Under the pieces are notes generated by a model. That model was not told the origin of the DNA and did no database searches. It was given only the letters and a program-made list of their open reading frames with translations. This document shows positions 24,218-33,466 of a DNA stretch of 64,000 bases, piece after piece (the stretch's first letter is position 1; each line of letters begins with the position of its first letter). The translations under genes were made by a program, and so were the position numbers. This stretch comes from an uncultured Roseburia sp. (lineage in GTDB: Bacteria > Bacillota > Clostridia > Lachnospirales > Lachnospiraceae), in contig UQAQ01000007.1 of assembly GCA_900539115.1 (NCBI GenBank), positions 1 to 64,000 on the forward strand. Reading direction: 5' to 3'.

Positions 24218-24536
24218 ACCAAGGGGAAAAATGTCTCGCGAAAACCGGGCAAAACAATTTATGCCTTTTGCCGCTTTAAAGGGATTGGAAGAAGCTTTGG
24301 AAAAAAAGGAAAAAATAGTTGTGCCGAAAGCCGAATTGTGCGATGATTATAAAGAACAGTTAGATATCCGGCTGTCGCAGATGCAGTGCGGCGATATGGT
24401 AACCGTCGTCTATTTTTCAGAAGACAATTACGTCCGTATCACCGGCATTTTATCGAAAATCAAATTAGAAGAACGCTGGATCCAGGTAGTCCGCACGAAA
24501 ATCTATTTGGATGACATATATGAATTTGAAAAATAA
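24210..24536 (+). CDS. YolD-like protein, partner of the Y-family polymerase
   Basis: 108 residues. GTG at 24210 is chosen because GGAGGG lies before it inside the polymerase gene and the frame overlaps by eight bases. The motif RPRGKMSRENRAKQFMPFAA followed by a beta-rich half (GDMVTVVYFSEDNYVRITG) fits the YolD-like family. Such proteins sit next to UmuC-type polymerases across Firmicutes and are thought to play a UmuD-like role. The overlap and the shared LexA promoter support co-expression. Confidence 0.85.
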   Translation: MNRPRGKMSRENRAKQFMPFAALKGLEEALEKKEKIVVPKAELCDDYKEQLDIRLSQMQCGDMVTVVYFSEDNYVRITGILSKIKLEERWIQVVRTKIYLDDIYEFEK

Positions 24537-24550
24537 GGAGGTGTATTTCT

Positions 24551-26788
24551 ATGAGTGCATTATTTTATACAACGCCTTCCCACGGCGACTGGAACCGGGC
24601 TCTCCCGATCGGAAACGGAAAACTCGGTGCGATGATCTTTGGGGAAGGAACCGGCGAGCATTTCCAGTTAAATGAAGATTCTGTCTGGTTCGGGCAGAAA
24701 CGAAACCGCAATAACCCGGATGCCCTTGCGAATCTGGACACCATCCGCCGCTATATCTTTGAGGGAAAGATTGAAAAAGCGGAAGAACTGTGCAAGTACG
24801 CTCTTGCCGGTACCCCGCAGAGCCAGCACACGTATCAGACATTGGGAGATGTCTACTTCGATTACTGTGGAAAATTAAAAGAAGGGATTGATTTTGAGCG
24901 AAAACTGGATCTTTCCGAAGCCATCCACACAAGTCGGGTTTTGTCGAAAAAAACCGGCGCCCTATACACCTGTGAAACCTTTGCAAGTGCACCAAGAAAT
25001 TGTATTGTTGCGCATTTTCGCTGTTCGACGGCAGGCGAACTGGATCTCGCCGCTTCCCTGCAGCGCGAATGTTTTTATGAGACTACTACACATACCAATG
25101 ATACCCTTTTGATTGCCGGACGGCTCGGCGGCGGTGAAGAACGTTTTTGCTGCGGTATGAAATTTGTCACAGATGGTTCGGAACTGCAGGGAATCGGAGA
25201 ACATTTAGTGACGCGGAATGCCTCGTATGTCACCGTCTTTCTTACTGCCGCGACGACCTTTCGCCATACAGACCCGGAGAAAGAAGTTCGCGATGTGCTT
25301 TCCGCTGCTTCCCGGCTCTCTTTTGAGGAACTGCGTTCGGAACATATCGAGGAATATACTTCCTACTATAACCGCATGTACTTTTCTCTGGAATATGACA
25401 AAACATTAGATCTGCTGTCCACCGACGAACGTCTTTCCCGCTTGGACGAGGAACATCCGGACAACGGTCTTTTGACAACCTACATGGATTTTGGCAGATA
25501 TCTCCTCATCAGTTCAAGCCGCGGCGACAGTCTTCCGGCGAATCTGCAGGGGATTTGGAACCGCGATATGAACGCGCCATGGGGAAGCAAATATACGATC
25601 AACATCAACACAGAAATGAATTACTGGCCGGCTGTGTTGTGCAATCTCGCTGACTGCGAACTTCCTCTCTTTGAGCATATGCTTCGAATGCTGCCAAATG
25701 GCCAGCAGACCGCGAAGGAAATGTATGGCTGCCGTGGATTTGTCGCACACCACAATACCGATCTCTGGGGAGATACGGCACCGCAGGACATCTACATCCC
25801 GGCGACATTCTGGGTAATGGGCGGTGCCTGGCTTTGCACACACATTTGGCGGCACTATACCTATACTGACGACAGGAAATTCTTAGAAAAGATGTATCCG
25901 CTTTTGAAAGAATCGGTGCAGTTCTTTATGGACTTTTTAGTAGAAAAAGAGGGAAAACTTGTTACCTGTCCTTCCGTTTCTCCGGAAAATACATATATTA
26001 TGAAAGATGGCACAAAGGGATGTCTTTCTTATGGTGTAACCATGGATAACGAGATTCTTCATGAATTATTTGCAGATTTTCAAAAAGCCGCTGAAGTTCT
26101 CGGAGAAAAGGACACTGCCTTTCTGGCTGCTGCCCGCGAATGCGAACAAAAACTGCCGGAGATCCAGATTGGAAAACACGGACAGATCATGGAATGGCAG
26201 GAAGATTATGAAGAGGCCGAGCCGGGACACCGCCATATCTCCCATCTGTGGGCACTTCATCCGGCATATCAGATTACACCGGACGGTGAACCGGAACTTT
26301 GCAAGGCCGCACGGGTCACCTTGCAGCGCCGCTTAGAAAGCGGCGGCGGACATACCGGATGGAGCCGTGCCTGGATTCTCAATATGTATACGAGACTTTG
26401 GGAAGAAGAGCTTTGCTACAAAAATTTACTGGCATTGTTAAAGAAATCCACACTGCCTAACCTGTTTGACAATCATCCGCCATTTCAGATTGACGGAAAC
26501 TTTGGAGCTGCGGCTGCGATGGCAGAGATGCTTCTCCAGTCAAACGAAGACCGCACGATCGTACTTCCTGCGCTGCCAAAAGCATGGAGAAATGGCGAGG
26601 TTCAAGGACTTCGCGGCGTTCACGAAACCACTTGGGACCTCACCTGGAAAGATGGCTATCTGACAAGTATCGCCGTCCATGCGCCAAAGGAAAAAGATCT
26701 TCTCCTTGACGTCTATTACGATGGAGTCAAATTGGAAATGCCGCTTCGAAACGGCATTCCGTATCGTCTGAGCTGGCAGGAAGTATAA
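24551..26788 (+). CDS. GH95 alpha-L-fucosidase / alpha-L-galactosidase
   Basis: 745 residues, no signal peptide. The N-terminal PIGNGKLGAMIFGEG and LNEDSVWFGQ, the middle NINTEMNYWPAVLCNLADCE with the paired Asn of the active site, and QIDGNFGAAAAMAEMLLQS near the C-terminus are GH95 hallmarks. The family inverts alpha-1,2-fucosyl links (human milk oligosaccharides, mucin, xyloglucan) or alpha-L-galactosyl links. Lack of a signal peptide implies action on imported oligosaccharides. It has its own AGGAGG site 14 bases after the YolD-like gene, and could be read through from it. Confidence 0.92.
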   Translation: MSALFYTTPSHGDWNRALPIGNGKLGAMIFGEGTGEHFQLNEDSVWFGQKRNRNNPDALANLDTIRRYIFEGKIEKAEELCKYALAGTPQSQHTYQTLGDVYFDYCGKLKEGIDFERKLDLSEAIHTSRVLSKKTGALYTCETFASAPRNCIVAHFRCSTAGELDLAASLQRECFYETTTHTNDTLLIAGRLGGGEERFCCGMKFVTDGSELQGIGEHLVTRNASYVTVFLTAATTFRHTDPEKEVRDVLSAASRLSFEELRSEHIEEYTSYYNRMYFSLEYDKTLDLLSTDERLSRLDEEHPDNGLLTTYMDFGRYLLISSSRGDSLPANLQGIWNRDMNAPWGSKYTININTEMNYWPAVLCNLADCELPLFEHMLRMLPNGQQTAKEMYGCRGFVAHHNTDLWGDTAPQDIYIPATFWVMGGAWLCTHIWRHYTYTDDRKFLEKMYPLLKESVQFFMDFLVEKEGKLVTCPSVSPENTYIMKDGTKGCLSYGVTMDNEILHELFADFQKAAEVLGEKDTAFLAAARECEQKLPEIQIGKHGQIMEWQEDYEEAEPGHRHISHLWALHPAYQITPDGEPELCKAARVTLQRRLESGGGHTGWSRAWILNMYTRLWEEELCYKNLLALLKKSTLPNLFDNHPPFQIDGNFGAAAAMAEMLLQSNEDRTIVLPALPKAWRNGEVQGLRGVHETTWDLTWKDGYLTSIAVHAPKEKDLLLDVYYDGVKLEMPLRNGIPYRLSWQEV

Positions 26789-26815
26789 TGACTTCCCGGT
26801 GCTTTAAATCGTTAT

Positions 26816-28309
26816 TTATATAGAATGAAACCCTGCTTCCCCGCCACTTTCTTTTGTCGAAAAGACAAACAAACCAGCGCGGCAGCCGGTAAAATGATCT
26901 AATTTGAAATACAATTTCATTTTATCGCCAAGCGGCACAAATTCGCCGTTTTCGTCCTGATAATAGAATTGTACTTCATCGGTCTGATGGTCAAAATCCA
27001 CGTCCATCCGAAGGGTAATCACCGGTTTCCTGATTGGGATCGACGCTTTGATAACCGCCGGTTTTTGTGCCGGTTCCATCGGGATATAGGATTCTGTCTC
27101 TGCTTCCCGGCAGCCGACTTCCAAGGCATATCCGTCCTCTTTCCGACAGATGGCGATCCAGCTGTAACAGCTCTGCAATGCCACTATGCCAGCATAATCT
27201 CCTATGCGGAGTTTTGAGGCATCGACTTCGATCCGAACGGTGTCATATGGATCCCGCAGACGCCGCGTCAAGGTGTTAAGTGCATGCGTTACCTCTGGCA
27301 CCACACGGTCCGTCGTAATATGCAGTCCTTCGGAATCTCTGCGGATACATGATTTTTTCGGAATATGATTCCATTCCGTATTGATACTTTCCCGGGAAAG
27401 ATCGGAAAAGCCGTCAAACAACGGTCGATAGGCATGATTTGGGCAAGTGCTTTCAACTTCCAATTCAGAAGGCACCTTGCCGTTTATACCAAATACCGGA
27501 AAATCATTTTCCCAACGCATCGGCACAAGCACCGGGCTTCGTCCGACCGCACCACGATCCTGAAAAAGTACTGCATACCATTTTCCATCCGGCGTATCGA
27601 CAATCCCCCCCTGTGCAACACCCTGGTTCAGATATCCCATGTCATCTGCCAATACATCTTTTCCGGTAAACTCCCCGGTAAGCGAATCTGACACAAAGCA
27701 CGACTCGCTCCGCATCGATGGCCAATGAATATTGAACACATAATATTTTCCGTTAATTTTATAAATATGAGAGCCCTCATATCCGAGACCAATTTCATCC
27801 GTATCTTTAAAGATCATACGATGAAGGCCTCCCGGCTTGGGTGCACTCAAATCTTCTTTTAATTCCGTCAGCCAGATCTGGCGGTTTCCCGATACCATAT
27901 AGACACGGTCATCGTCGTCAAACAGGAGAGAACAGTCATAATAAAATCCCTCTATCTCCTTTTGCTCCCAGGGACCGGTAATTTTGTCTGATGTATAAAC
28001 AAGCGTTTTATGTATATCATTGACGGAAAATACGACATAAAAAGTTCCCTTATGCCAGCGAATGCAAGGGGCCCACATGCCCTGTCCATAAGCCTCTTTT
28101 CCATCATCCAGATGGTATGCCGGCGCATCTGTCAATTCTGTATAAATATGGGAAATGGTTTCCCAGTGTCCAAGGTCATACGAGCGCAGGATCACTGCTC
28201 CCGGCATAAAATGCATCGTCGTACTGACCATATAATACGTATCTTCTACACGGATCACATCCACATCGGGATAATCGCTTGGAATAATTGGATTGGTGAT
28301 TTTTGCCAT
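26816..28309 (-). CDS. GH43 beta-xylosidase / alpha-L-arabinofuranosidase
   Basis: 497 residues, no signal peptide. A five-bladed propeller domain begins with NPIIPSDYPDVDVIRVEDTY, whose Asp is the usual catalytic base position, and contains GYEGSHIYKINGKYY with the likely acid Glu; the C-terminal 200 residues form the beta-sandwich found in XynB-like enzymes. It removes xylose or arabinose from plant-derived oligosaccharides. It begins two bases after the pncB stop, which is odd: it appears to be in one transcript with NAD salvage genes. Its 3' end faces the GH95 gene 27 bases away. Confidence 0.9.
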   Translation of the reverse strand: MAKITNPIIPSDYPDVDVIRVEDTYYMVSTTMHFMPGAVILRSYDLGHWETISHIYTELTDAPAYHLDDGKEAYGQGMWAPCIRWHKGTFYVVFSVNDIHKTLVYTSDKITGPWEQKEIEGFYYDCSLLFDDDDRVYMVSGNRQIWLTELKEDLSAPKPGGLHRMIFKDTDEIGLGYEGSHIYKINGKYYVFNIHWPSMRSESCFVSDSLTGEFTGKDVLADDMGYLNQGVAQGGIVDTPDGKWYAVLFQDRGAVGRSPVLVPMRWENDFPVFGINGKVPSELEVESTCPNHAYRPLFDGFSDLSRESINTEWNHIPKKSCIRRDSEGLHITTDRVVPEVTHALNTLTRRLRDPYDTVRIEVDASKLRIGDYAGIVALQSCYSWIAICRKEDGYALEVGCREAETESYIPMEPAQKPAVIKASIPIRKPVITLRMDVDFDHQTDEVQFYYQDENGEFVPLGDKMKLYFKLDHFTGCRAGLFVFSTKESGGEAGFHSI

Positions 28310-28311
28310 GT

Positions 28312-29766
28312 TTAATTTTCCCCTCTCGCCTGATTCAGTAATTCCATCTTGGTGGCGTACAGTTTCTTCGACATATCAATATAGTGCGTATGCGGATTTT
28401 CAAAACGCTGCTCCTCACTCCAGATTTCGTGATCAAGCTGAGCTTTGACATAGTTTGCGATATCCGGGATCGATTCATTTTGGTAAACCAGTTTTCCATC
28501 GAGATAAATCGGAACTTGAAGTTCCTTTGCCGTACAGTTTTCAAAGCGGTGCTTCTTCCACGGCTTTTTCTCATCAATATAAGAAACCGGTTTTGAAAAA
28601 TCAATCTCTTCTTCCCGGAGAGCAAGCATATCTGCCACCGCATGGCCATTTTCATCGTAGACGCGGAGAACCTTTTTTAAGCCCGGATTTGTAATTTTTT
28701 CGATGTTTTCCGACACCTTGATACGCGGTACAAATTTACCATTTTCTTCCACTGCCGCCATTTTGTAAACCGCTCCGAATACAGGTTCTGACTTGGATGT
28801 GATCATGCACTCACCAACGCCGAAACTGTCAATGCATGCGCCCTGTTCCAAAAGGGAATTGATCGTAAATTCATCGAGACTGTTTGAGACCACGATCTTG
28901 CAGTCTGTCAAACCTGCGTCGTCTAACATTTTACGTGCCTTTTTTGAAAGATAGGCAAGGTCGCCGCTGTCAAGGCGGATTCCCAAAAGTCGTTTTCCCA
29001 TCGGTTCCAGTACTTCTTTTGCGACACGGATCGCATTCGGGATACCACTTTCGAGCACATCGTACGTATCCACCAAAAGAACCGTTCCATCGGGATAATT
29101 CTCCGCGTACTTTTTAAACGCCTCAAATTCGTCGTTGTAAAACATAACCCAGCTGTGTGCCATCGTTCCGCTGATCGGAATATCAAACATTTTACCGGCG
29201 AGAACTGTCGCCGTTCCGACCGCTCCACCGATGCAGCAGGCTCTCGCTCCATATACCGCCGCATCCATATTGTGCGCGCGCCTTGCGCCGAAATCACTGA
29301 CCGCACGGCCTCTTGCCGCCTTCACGATACGTCGTGCCTTTGTCGCGATCAACGACTGATGATTCACCTGCAGCAGGATCGCCGTTTCCACCAATTGGGC
29401 ATCGATAAGGGGCGCAACTACCGTAATAACCGGCTCGCCGGGATACATGATCGTCCCCTCGCGGAAAGCGTAAATATCTCCCTGAAAACGAAAATTGGCA
29501 AGATATTCCAAAAACTCTTCTCCAAACACGCCCTGTTCACGCAGATAACTGATGTCTTCTCTTGAAAAATGCAGGTCATTGATGTACTCAATGATCTGTT
29601 CCAGACCCGCAAATATTGCAAAACCGCCATTGTCCGGGTTTTTGCGGTAAAATACGTCAAATGCCACACGGGTATCCGCATTCTCCGTATTAAAATAACC
29701 GTTGCTCATTGTCATTTCATAAAAATCCATTACCATGGACAAATTTCGTTGGTCGTACTGCCGCAT
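28312..29766 (-). CDS. pncB: Nicotinate phosphoribosyltransferase
   Basis: 484 residues, the long Firmicutes type. FYRKNPDNGGFAIFAGLEQ, RGRAVSDFGARRAHNMDAAV and GIRLDSGDLAYLSKKARKML are typical. It makes nicotinate mononucleotide from nicotinate and PRPP, feeding NAD synthesis. Placed 20 bases after the nicotinamidase gene, which supplies its substrate. GAGG precedes the ATG at normal distance. Confidence 0.96.
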   Translation of the reverse strand: MRQYDQRNLSMVMDFYEMTMSNGYFNTENADTRVAFDVFYRKNPDNGGFAIFAGLEQIIEYINDLHFSREDISYLREQGVFGEEFLEYLANFRFQGDIYAFREGTIMYPGEPVITVVAPLIDAQLVETAILLQVNHQSLIATKARRIVKAARGRAVSDFGARRAHNMDAAVYGARACCIGGAVGTATVLAGKMFDIPISGTMAHSWVMFYNDEFEAFKKYAENYPDGTVLLVDTYDVLESGIPNAIRVAKEVLEPMGKRLLGIRLDSGDLAYLSKKARKMLDDAGLTDCKIVVSNSLDEFTINSLLEQGACIDSFGVGECMITSKSEPVFGAVYKMAAVEENGKFVPRIKVSENIEKITNPGLKKVLRVYDENGHAVADMLALREEEIDFSKPVSYIDEKKPWKKHRFENCTAKELQVPIYLDGKLVYQNESIPDIANYVKAQLDHEIWSEEQRFENPHTHYIDMSKKLYATKMELLNQARGEN

Positions 29767-29786
29767 GTTTTAACCTCTTTTCTCTG

Positions 29787-30317
29787 TTAATTTCCCAAAA
29801 TCTGTATCTGACAGGATTTCATCGTACACAATGCCGCCTCGTGCGACTCCTTTGTCACGCCGGCACAACAGGAAGCATCCACTTTGATATCCGTTTCCGG
29901 CATCGCCGCCTTCAACAAAAGGGCATTGGAAACCACACAAATGTCTGTGCAAAGTCCGATCAGTTCAATCTCCTCGATCTCGCCGGCGGTCTGCCGCTGC
30001 AGTAGATCTTCCATCAATTTGACCGAACCAAATGTCTCCTTTTCATAGACGGTGCATTGTCTTTCGCTGCATATTTTTTCCAGTTCTGGGAGAAGTTCCC
30101 AACCCGGCGTCCCCTTGATACAATGTTCCACCGGCAGGTATTTTCCTTCGCGCGTCGAAAGATAATCCTCTCCATGCGTGTCTTTCGTAAAGATCACTTT
30201 TCCCTCATAGTCCGCGGCTTTTTCCACCACCGCCGGCACAATCGCCTGTGCTTCGGGCGTTCCGAGCGATCCATCAACAAAATCTTTCTGCATGTCCACT
30301 ACAATTAAAACCTTCAT
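29787..30317 (-). CDS. pncA: Nicotinamidase (isochorismatase family)
   Basis: 176 residues from the ATG at 30317 with AGGAGAG before it. Catalytic Asp in VVDMQKDFVDG, the metal site around DTHGEDYL, and the Cys nucleophile in GLCTDICVVSNALLLK are present. It converts nicotinamide to nicotinate for PncB just downstream. A consensus promoter lies at 30360-30388. Confidence 0.93.
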   Translation of the reverse strand: MKVLIVVDMQKDFVDGSLGTPEAQAIVPAVVEKAADYEGKVIFTKDTHGEDYLSTREGKYLPVEHCIKGTPGWELLPELEKICSERQCTVYEKETFGSVKLMEDLLQRQTAGEIEEIELIGLCTDICVVSNALLLKAAMPETDIKVDASCCAGVTKESHEAALCTMKSCQIQILGN

Positions 30318-30359
30318 TTCCGCTCTCCTTTCGATCTCTTCAAACTGCATATTAAAGCC

Positions 30360-30388
30360 ATTATAGACTGTTTTTTTCCTCGTGTCAA
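30360..30388 (-). promoter_or_regulatory. Sigma-A promoter of pncA-pncB
   Basis: Minus strand TTGACA (30383-30388), 17 bases, TATAAT (30360-30365). Perfect consensus. Confidence 0.85.
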
Positions 30389-30436
30389 AAGATAATGTTA
30401 TTTTTCCCGCTAATAGTTGAAAAATCGTGTGACAAA

Positions 30437-30552
30437 TGTTAAAATGAAGTGTGCTGAAGCACACGCAGGTCATCAAGCTCCGCTTGGTGACAAATGGTAA
30501 AATGAAGTGTGCTGAAGCACACGCAGGTCATCAAGCTCCGCTTGGTGACAAG
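30437..30552 (+). repeat. Two tandem copies of a two-hairpin repeat
   Basis: Two copies with a 58-bp step (matching words at 30443 and 30501). Each holds GTGTGCTGAAGCACAC and a second imperfect stem, GTCATCAAGC paired to GCTTGGTGAC. A third copy lies inverted at 8974-9028. The copies occupy the gap between pncA and the DegV gene, ending 28 bp before the latter's start, so they would be in its leader if transcribed. Confidence 0.85.
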
Positions 30553-30580
30553 ACATATTTTTAATGAGGAGGACAACACT

Positions 30581-31477
30581 ATGGCGGATTATGTACTCAG
30601 CTGCTGCTCCACAGCGGATCTGAGCGAACAGCATTTTACAGAGCGGAATATTTCCTATATCTGTTTTCATTTTGAACTGGACGGGAAACAATATCCTGAT
30701 GATTTAGGAAAATCCATTCCCTTTGACAAATTTTATACGGCCATGGCAAATGGAGCGGACACCAAAACATCGCAGATCAATGCGAATGAATTCGAGACCT
30801 ATTTTGAACCTTTTTTACAACAAGGAAAGGATATTTTGCATGTCACATTATCGTCAGGCATTTCCGGCGTGTTAAATTCCGCATGCCTGGCAAGGGATGT
30901 TCTGAGTGAAAAATACCCGGAACGAAAAATATTGATTGTAGATTCTCTCGCCGCATCTTCCGGTTACGGCCTTTTGATGGACAAACTGGCTGATCTGCGC
31001 GATGAAGGAAGAGGTATCGACGAAGTGTATCAATGGTGTCTGGACAATCGCCTTCACGTACACCACTGGTTCTTTTCGACCGATCTTACTTTCTATATCA
31101 AAGGAGGACGCGTCTCAAAGACAGCCGGCTTTGTCGGTGGGCTTTTAAATATTTGTCCGCTTCTCAATATGGACTATTTGGGACGACTGATCCCGCGCTT
31201 TAAAATACGTACCAAGAAAAAAGTAATCCGTTCGATCGTCGAACAGATGGAACAGTATGCCATCGCCGGTACGTCGTACACCGGGAAATGTTATATCTCA
31301 CACTCCGCCTGCAAAGAGGACGCTCTCGCTGTAGCAGCCCTTGTCGAGGAACGTTTTCCGGCATTAAAAGGAAAAATAGAAATCTATCCGATCGGCACAA
31401 CCATTGGAAGCCACACCGGTCCCGGAACCGTCGCCCTGTTTTTCTGGGGTATCAGCCGGCCGATCGAAGAAGAATAA
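30581..31477 (+). CDS. DegV family fatty-acid-binding protein
   Basis: 298 residues from the ATG at 30581, with GAGGAGG before it. The DegV fold is shown by YVLSCCSTADLSEQHF, HVTLSSGISGVLNSACLARD with the fatty-acid-contacting Ser, KGGRVSKTAGFVGGLLNICP, and a C-terminal GTTIGSHTGPGTVALFF. DegV/FakB proteins present exogenous fatty acids to the kinase FakA. No fakA is in the window, and several clostridial paralogues have no assigned role. Confidence 0.92.
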   Translation: MADYVLSCCSTADLSEQHFTERNISYICFHFELDGKQYPDDLGKSIPFDKFYTAMANGADTKTSQINANEFETYFEPFLQQGKDILHVTLSSGISGVLNSACLARDVLSEKYPERKILIVDSLAASSGYGLLMDKLADLRDEGRGIDEVYQWCLDNRLHVHHWFFSTDLTFYIKGGRVSKTAGFVGGLLNICPLLNMDYLGRLIPRFKIRTKKKVIRSIVEQMEQYAIAGTSYTGKCYISHSACKEDALAVAALVEERFPALKGKIEIYPIGTTIGSHTGPGTVALFFWGISRPIEEE

Positions 31478-31510
31478 ATCAAAGATTCTAAATTAAGGAG
31501 ACGAAACACC

Positions 31511-32035
31511 ATGAAAAAATTGGAAGAGTACGTAAGAAGTATCCCGGATTTTCCGGAGAAAGGAATCATTTTCCGCGATATCACGACAGTGATCCAGGAT
31601 CCAAACGGCTTTCATCTGGCAATTGATGCCATGATCGAAAAAGTAAAAGATTTGGACTTTGATCTCGTAGTCGGACTGGATGCGCGTGGATTTATCTTTG
31701 GTTCTGCGATTGCGTATGCCCTCGGAAAAGGCTTTGTTCCATGCCGAAAAAAGGGCAAACTGCCTTGTGAAACCGTCTGCGCAAGTTATGAGCTGGAATA
31801 CGGCACCGCCGAGATCGAACTTCACAAAGATTCCATTGCCAAAGGTCAGAAAGTCATTATCGTAGATGACCTGATCGCTACCGGCGGTACGGTGGAAGCC
31901 TGCGCCAAACTGGTAGAAGAACTTGGTGGGAGTGTGGAAAAAATTGTATTTCTTCTGGAACTCGCCGGACTTCACGGCCGCAGCAAACTGGCAGCTTACG
32001 ACGTCGCTTCTGTGATCACTTATGAAGGAAAATAA
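31511..32035 (+). CDS. apt: Adenine phosphoribosyltransferase
   Basis: 174 residues, normal size. RSIPDFPEKGIIFRDITTVI at the start and the PRPP loop VIIVDDLIATGGTVEACAKL are diagnostic. Converts adenine and PRPP to AMP. GGAG lies before the ATG. A purine permease follows 49 bp later, making a purine uptake and salvage pair. Confidence 0.96.
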   Translation: MKKLEEYVRSIPDFPEKGIIFRDITTVIQDPNGFHLAIDAMIEKVKDLDFDLVVGLDARGFIFGSAIAYALGKGFVPCRKKGKLPCETVCASYELEYGTAEIELHKDSIAKGQKVIIVDDLIATGGTVEACAKLVEELGGSVEKIVFLLELAGLHGRSKLAAYDVASVITYEGK

Positions 32036-32084
32036 GTCCTGGGACTTATCAATAAAAAATACACAATTAAAGAAGGAGGACATT

Positions 32085-33443
32085 ATGTTAGAAAAACTGT
32101 TCAAACTCAAAGAAAATGACACAACGGTAAAAACAGAAGTCATCGCCGGTCTGACGACTTTTATGACAATGGCTTATATTCTTGCCGTCAACCCAAGCAT
32201 GCTCAACGCAGCCGGTATGGACACCAATGCTGCCTTGATCGCTACGGCACTTGCCGCCTTTATCGGTACCCTTGCCATGGCATTTTTGGCAAATTATCCA
32301 TTCGCTCTTGCTTCCGGCATGGGACTCAATGCTTACTTTGCTTATACCGTATGCGGTTCCATGGGATACTCCTGGCAGGTAGCTCTGCTCGCTGTATTCG
32401 CGGAAGGTATTGTATTTATCGCTCTTTCCCTTACGAATGTACGTGAAGCCATCTTCAACGCAATCCCTCTTACATTGAAACACGGTGTAAGTGCCGGAAT
32501 TGGACTTTTCATCGCTTTCGTTGGACTGCAGGGTGCGCACCTTGTTGTCAATAGTGATTCCACTCTTACTACAACAGTAGATTTCGCCGGGAATTTCCAT
32601 ACCGAAGGAATTTGTGCCGTACTGGCAATCGTTGGATTGTTCATTACCATCGTACTTTATATCAAAGGATTCAAGGGTGCGATCCTGATCGGTATTATCG
32701 CCACCTGGATTCTCGGTATGATCATGCAGGCTGTCGGTGTTTACCGGGTAGATGTCGAAGGCGGATTTTACTCCCTCTTCCCGAACCTTGCTTTTGTTGA
32801 TCTGACAGATCTTGGAAAGACATTTGGCCAGTGCTTCCGCGCAGACCTTTCCGGTGTTAGTGTAATCAACTTCATCGTCGTATTGTTATCTTTCCTTTTC
32901 GTAGATATTTTCGACACTTTGGGAACGTTAGTCGGTGTCGCTACGAAAGCAGATATGCTTGACAGCGACGGAAAACTTCCTCGTATCAAACAGGCACTTT
33001 TGGCAGATGCGATCGCTACTTCTGCCGGTGCGATCATCGGTACTTCTACAACGACAACGTATGTAGAATCTTCTGCCGGCGTAGCAGCAGGCGGACGTAC
33101 CGGATTGTCATCCGTAGTAACCGGACTTTTGTTCCTGGTCTCCATCTTCTTCGCACCGATCTTTACAGCGATTCCTGGTTTTGCCACGGCTCCTGCTTTG
33201 ATCTTTGTCGGATTTTTGATGGTATCTTCCGTAATCAAAGTTGACTTCTCTGACCTCACAGAAGCTGTCCCGGCTTACCTTTGTATGCTCGCTATGCCTT
33301 TGATGTACAGCATCGCAGAAGGTATCGCAATGGGCGTTGTCTCCTATGTAGTCATCAATCTTCTTTGCGGAAAAGCGAAAAAGATCACTCCGCTTATGTA
33401 TGTACTTGCGGTACTCTTCATCTGCAAATACATCTTCTTATAA
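32085..33443 (+). CDS. NCS2 purine permease, AzgA/PbuG-PbuO type
   Basis: 452 residues with about 13 membrane segments. The ATG at 32085 is preceded by AAGGAGGA; a longer frame starting inside apt has no such site. ASGMGLNAYFAYTVC, DIFDTLGTLVGVATKADMLD and GTSTTTTYVESSAGVAAGGR are typical of AzgA-like transporters, which import adenine, guanine or hypoxanthine with protons. It stands right after apt. Confidence 0.93.
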   Translation: MLEKLFKLKENDTTVKTEVIAGLTTFMTMAYILAVNPSMLNAAGMDTNAALIATALAAFIGTLAMAFLANYPFALASGMGLNAYFAYTVCGSMGYSWQVALLAVFAEGIVFIALSLTNVREAIFNAIPLTLKHGVSAGIGLFIAFVGLQGAHLVVNSDSTLTTTVDFAGNFHTEGICAVLAIVGLFITIVLYIKGFKGAILIGIIATWILGMIMQAVGVYRVDVEGGFYSLFPNLAFVDLTDLGKTFGQCFRADLSGVSVINFIVVLLSFLFVDIFDTLGTLVGVATKADMLDSDGKLPRIKQALLADAIATSAGAIIGTSTTTTYVESSAGVAAGGRTGLSSVVTGLLFLVSIFFAPIFTAIPGFATAPALIFVGFLMVSSVIKVDFSDLTEAVPAYLCMLAMPLMYSIAEGIAMGVVSYVVINLLCGKAKKITPLMYVLAVLFICKYIFL

Positions 33444-33466
33444 AATAACCATTCAGGAGTTTATGT

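Noticed and set aside
31478..32084. Purine riboswitch before apt or the purine permease
   Set aside because: The gaps are only 33 and 49 bp, too short for an aptamer, and no aptamer core is visible.
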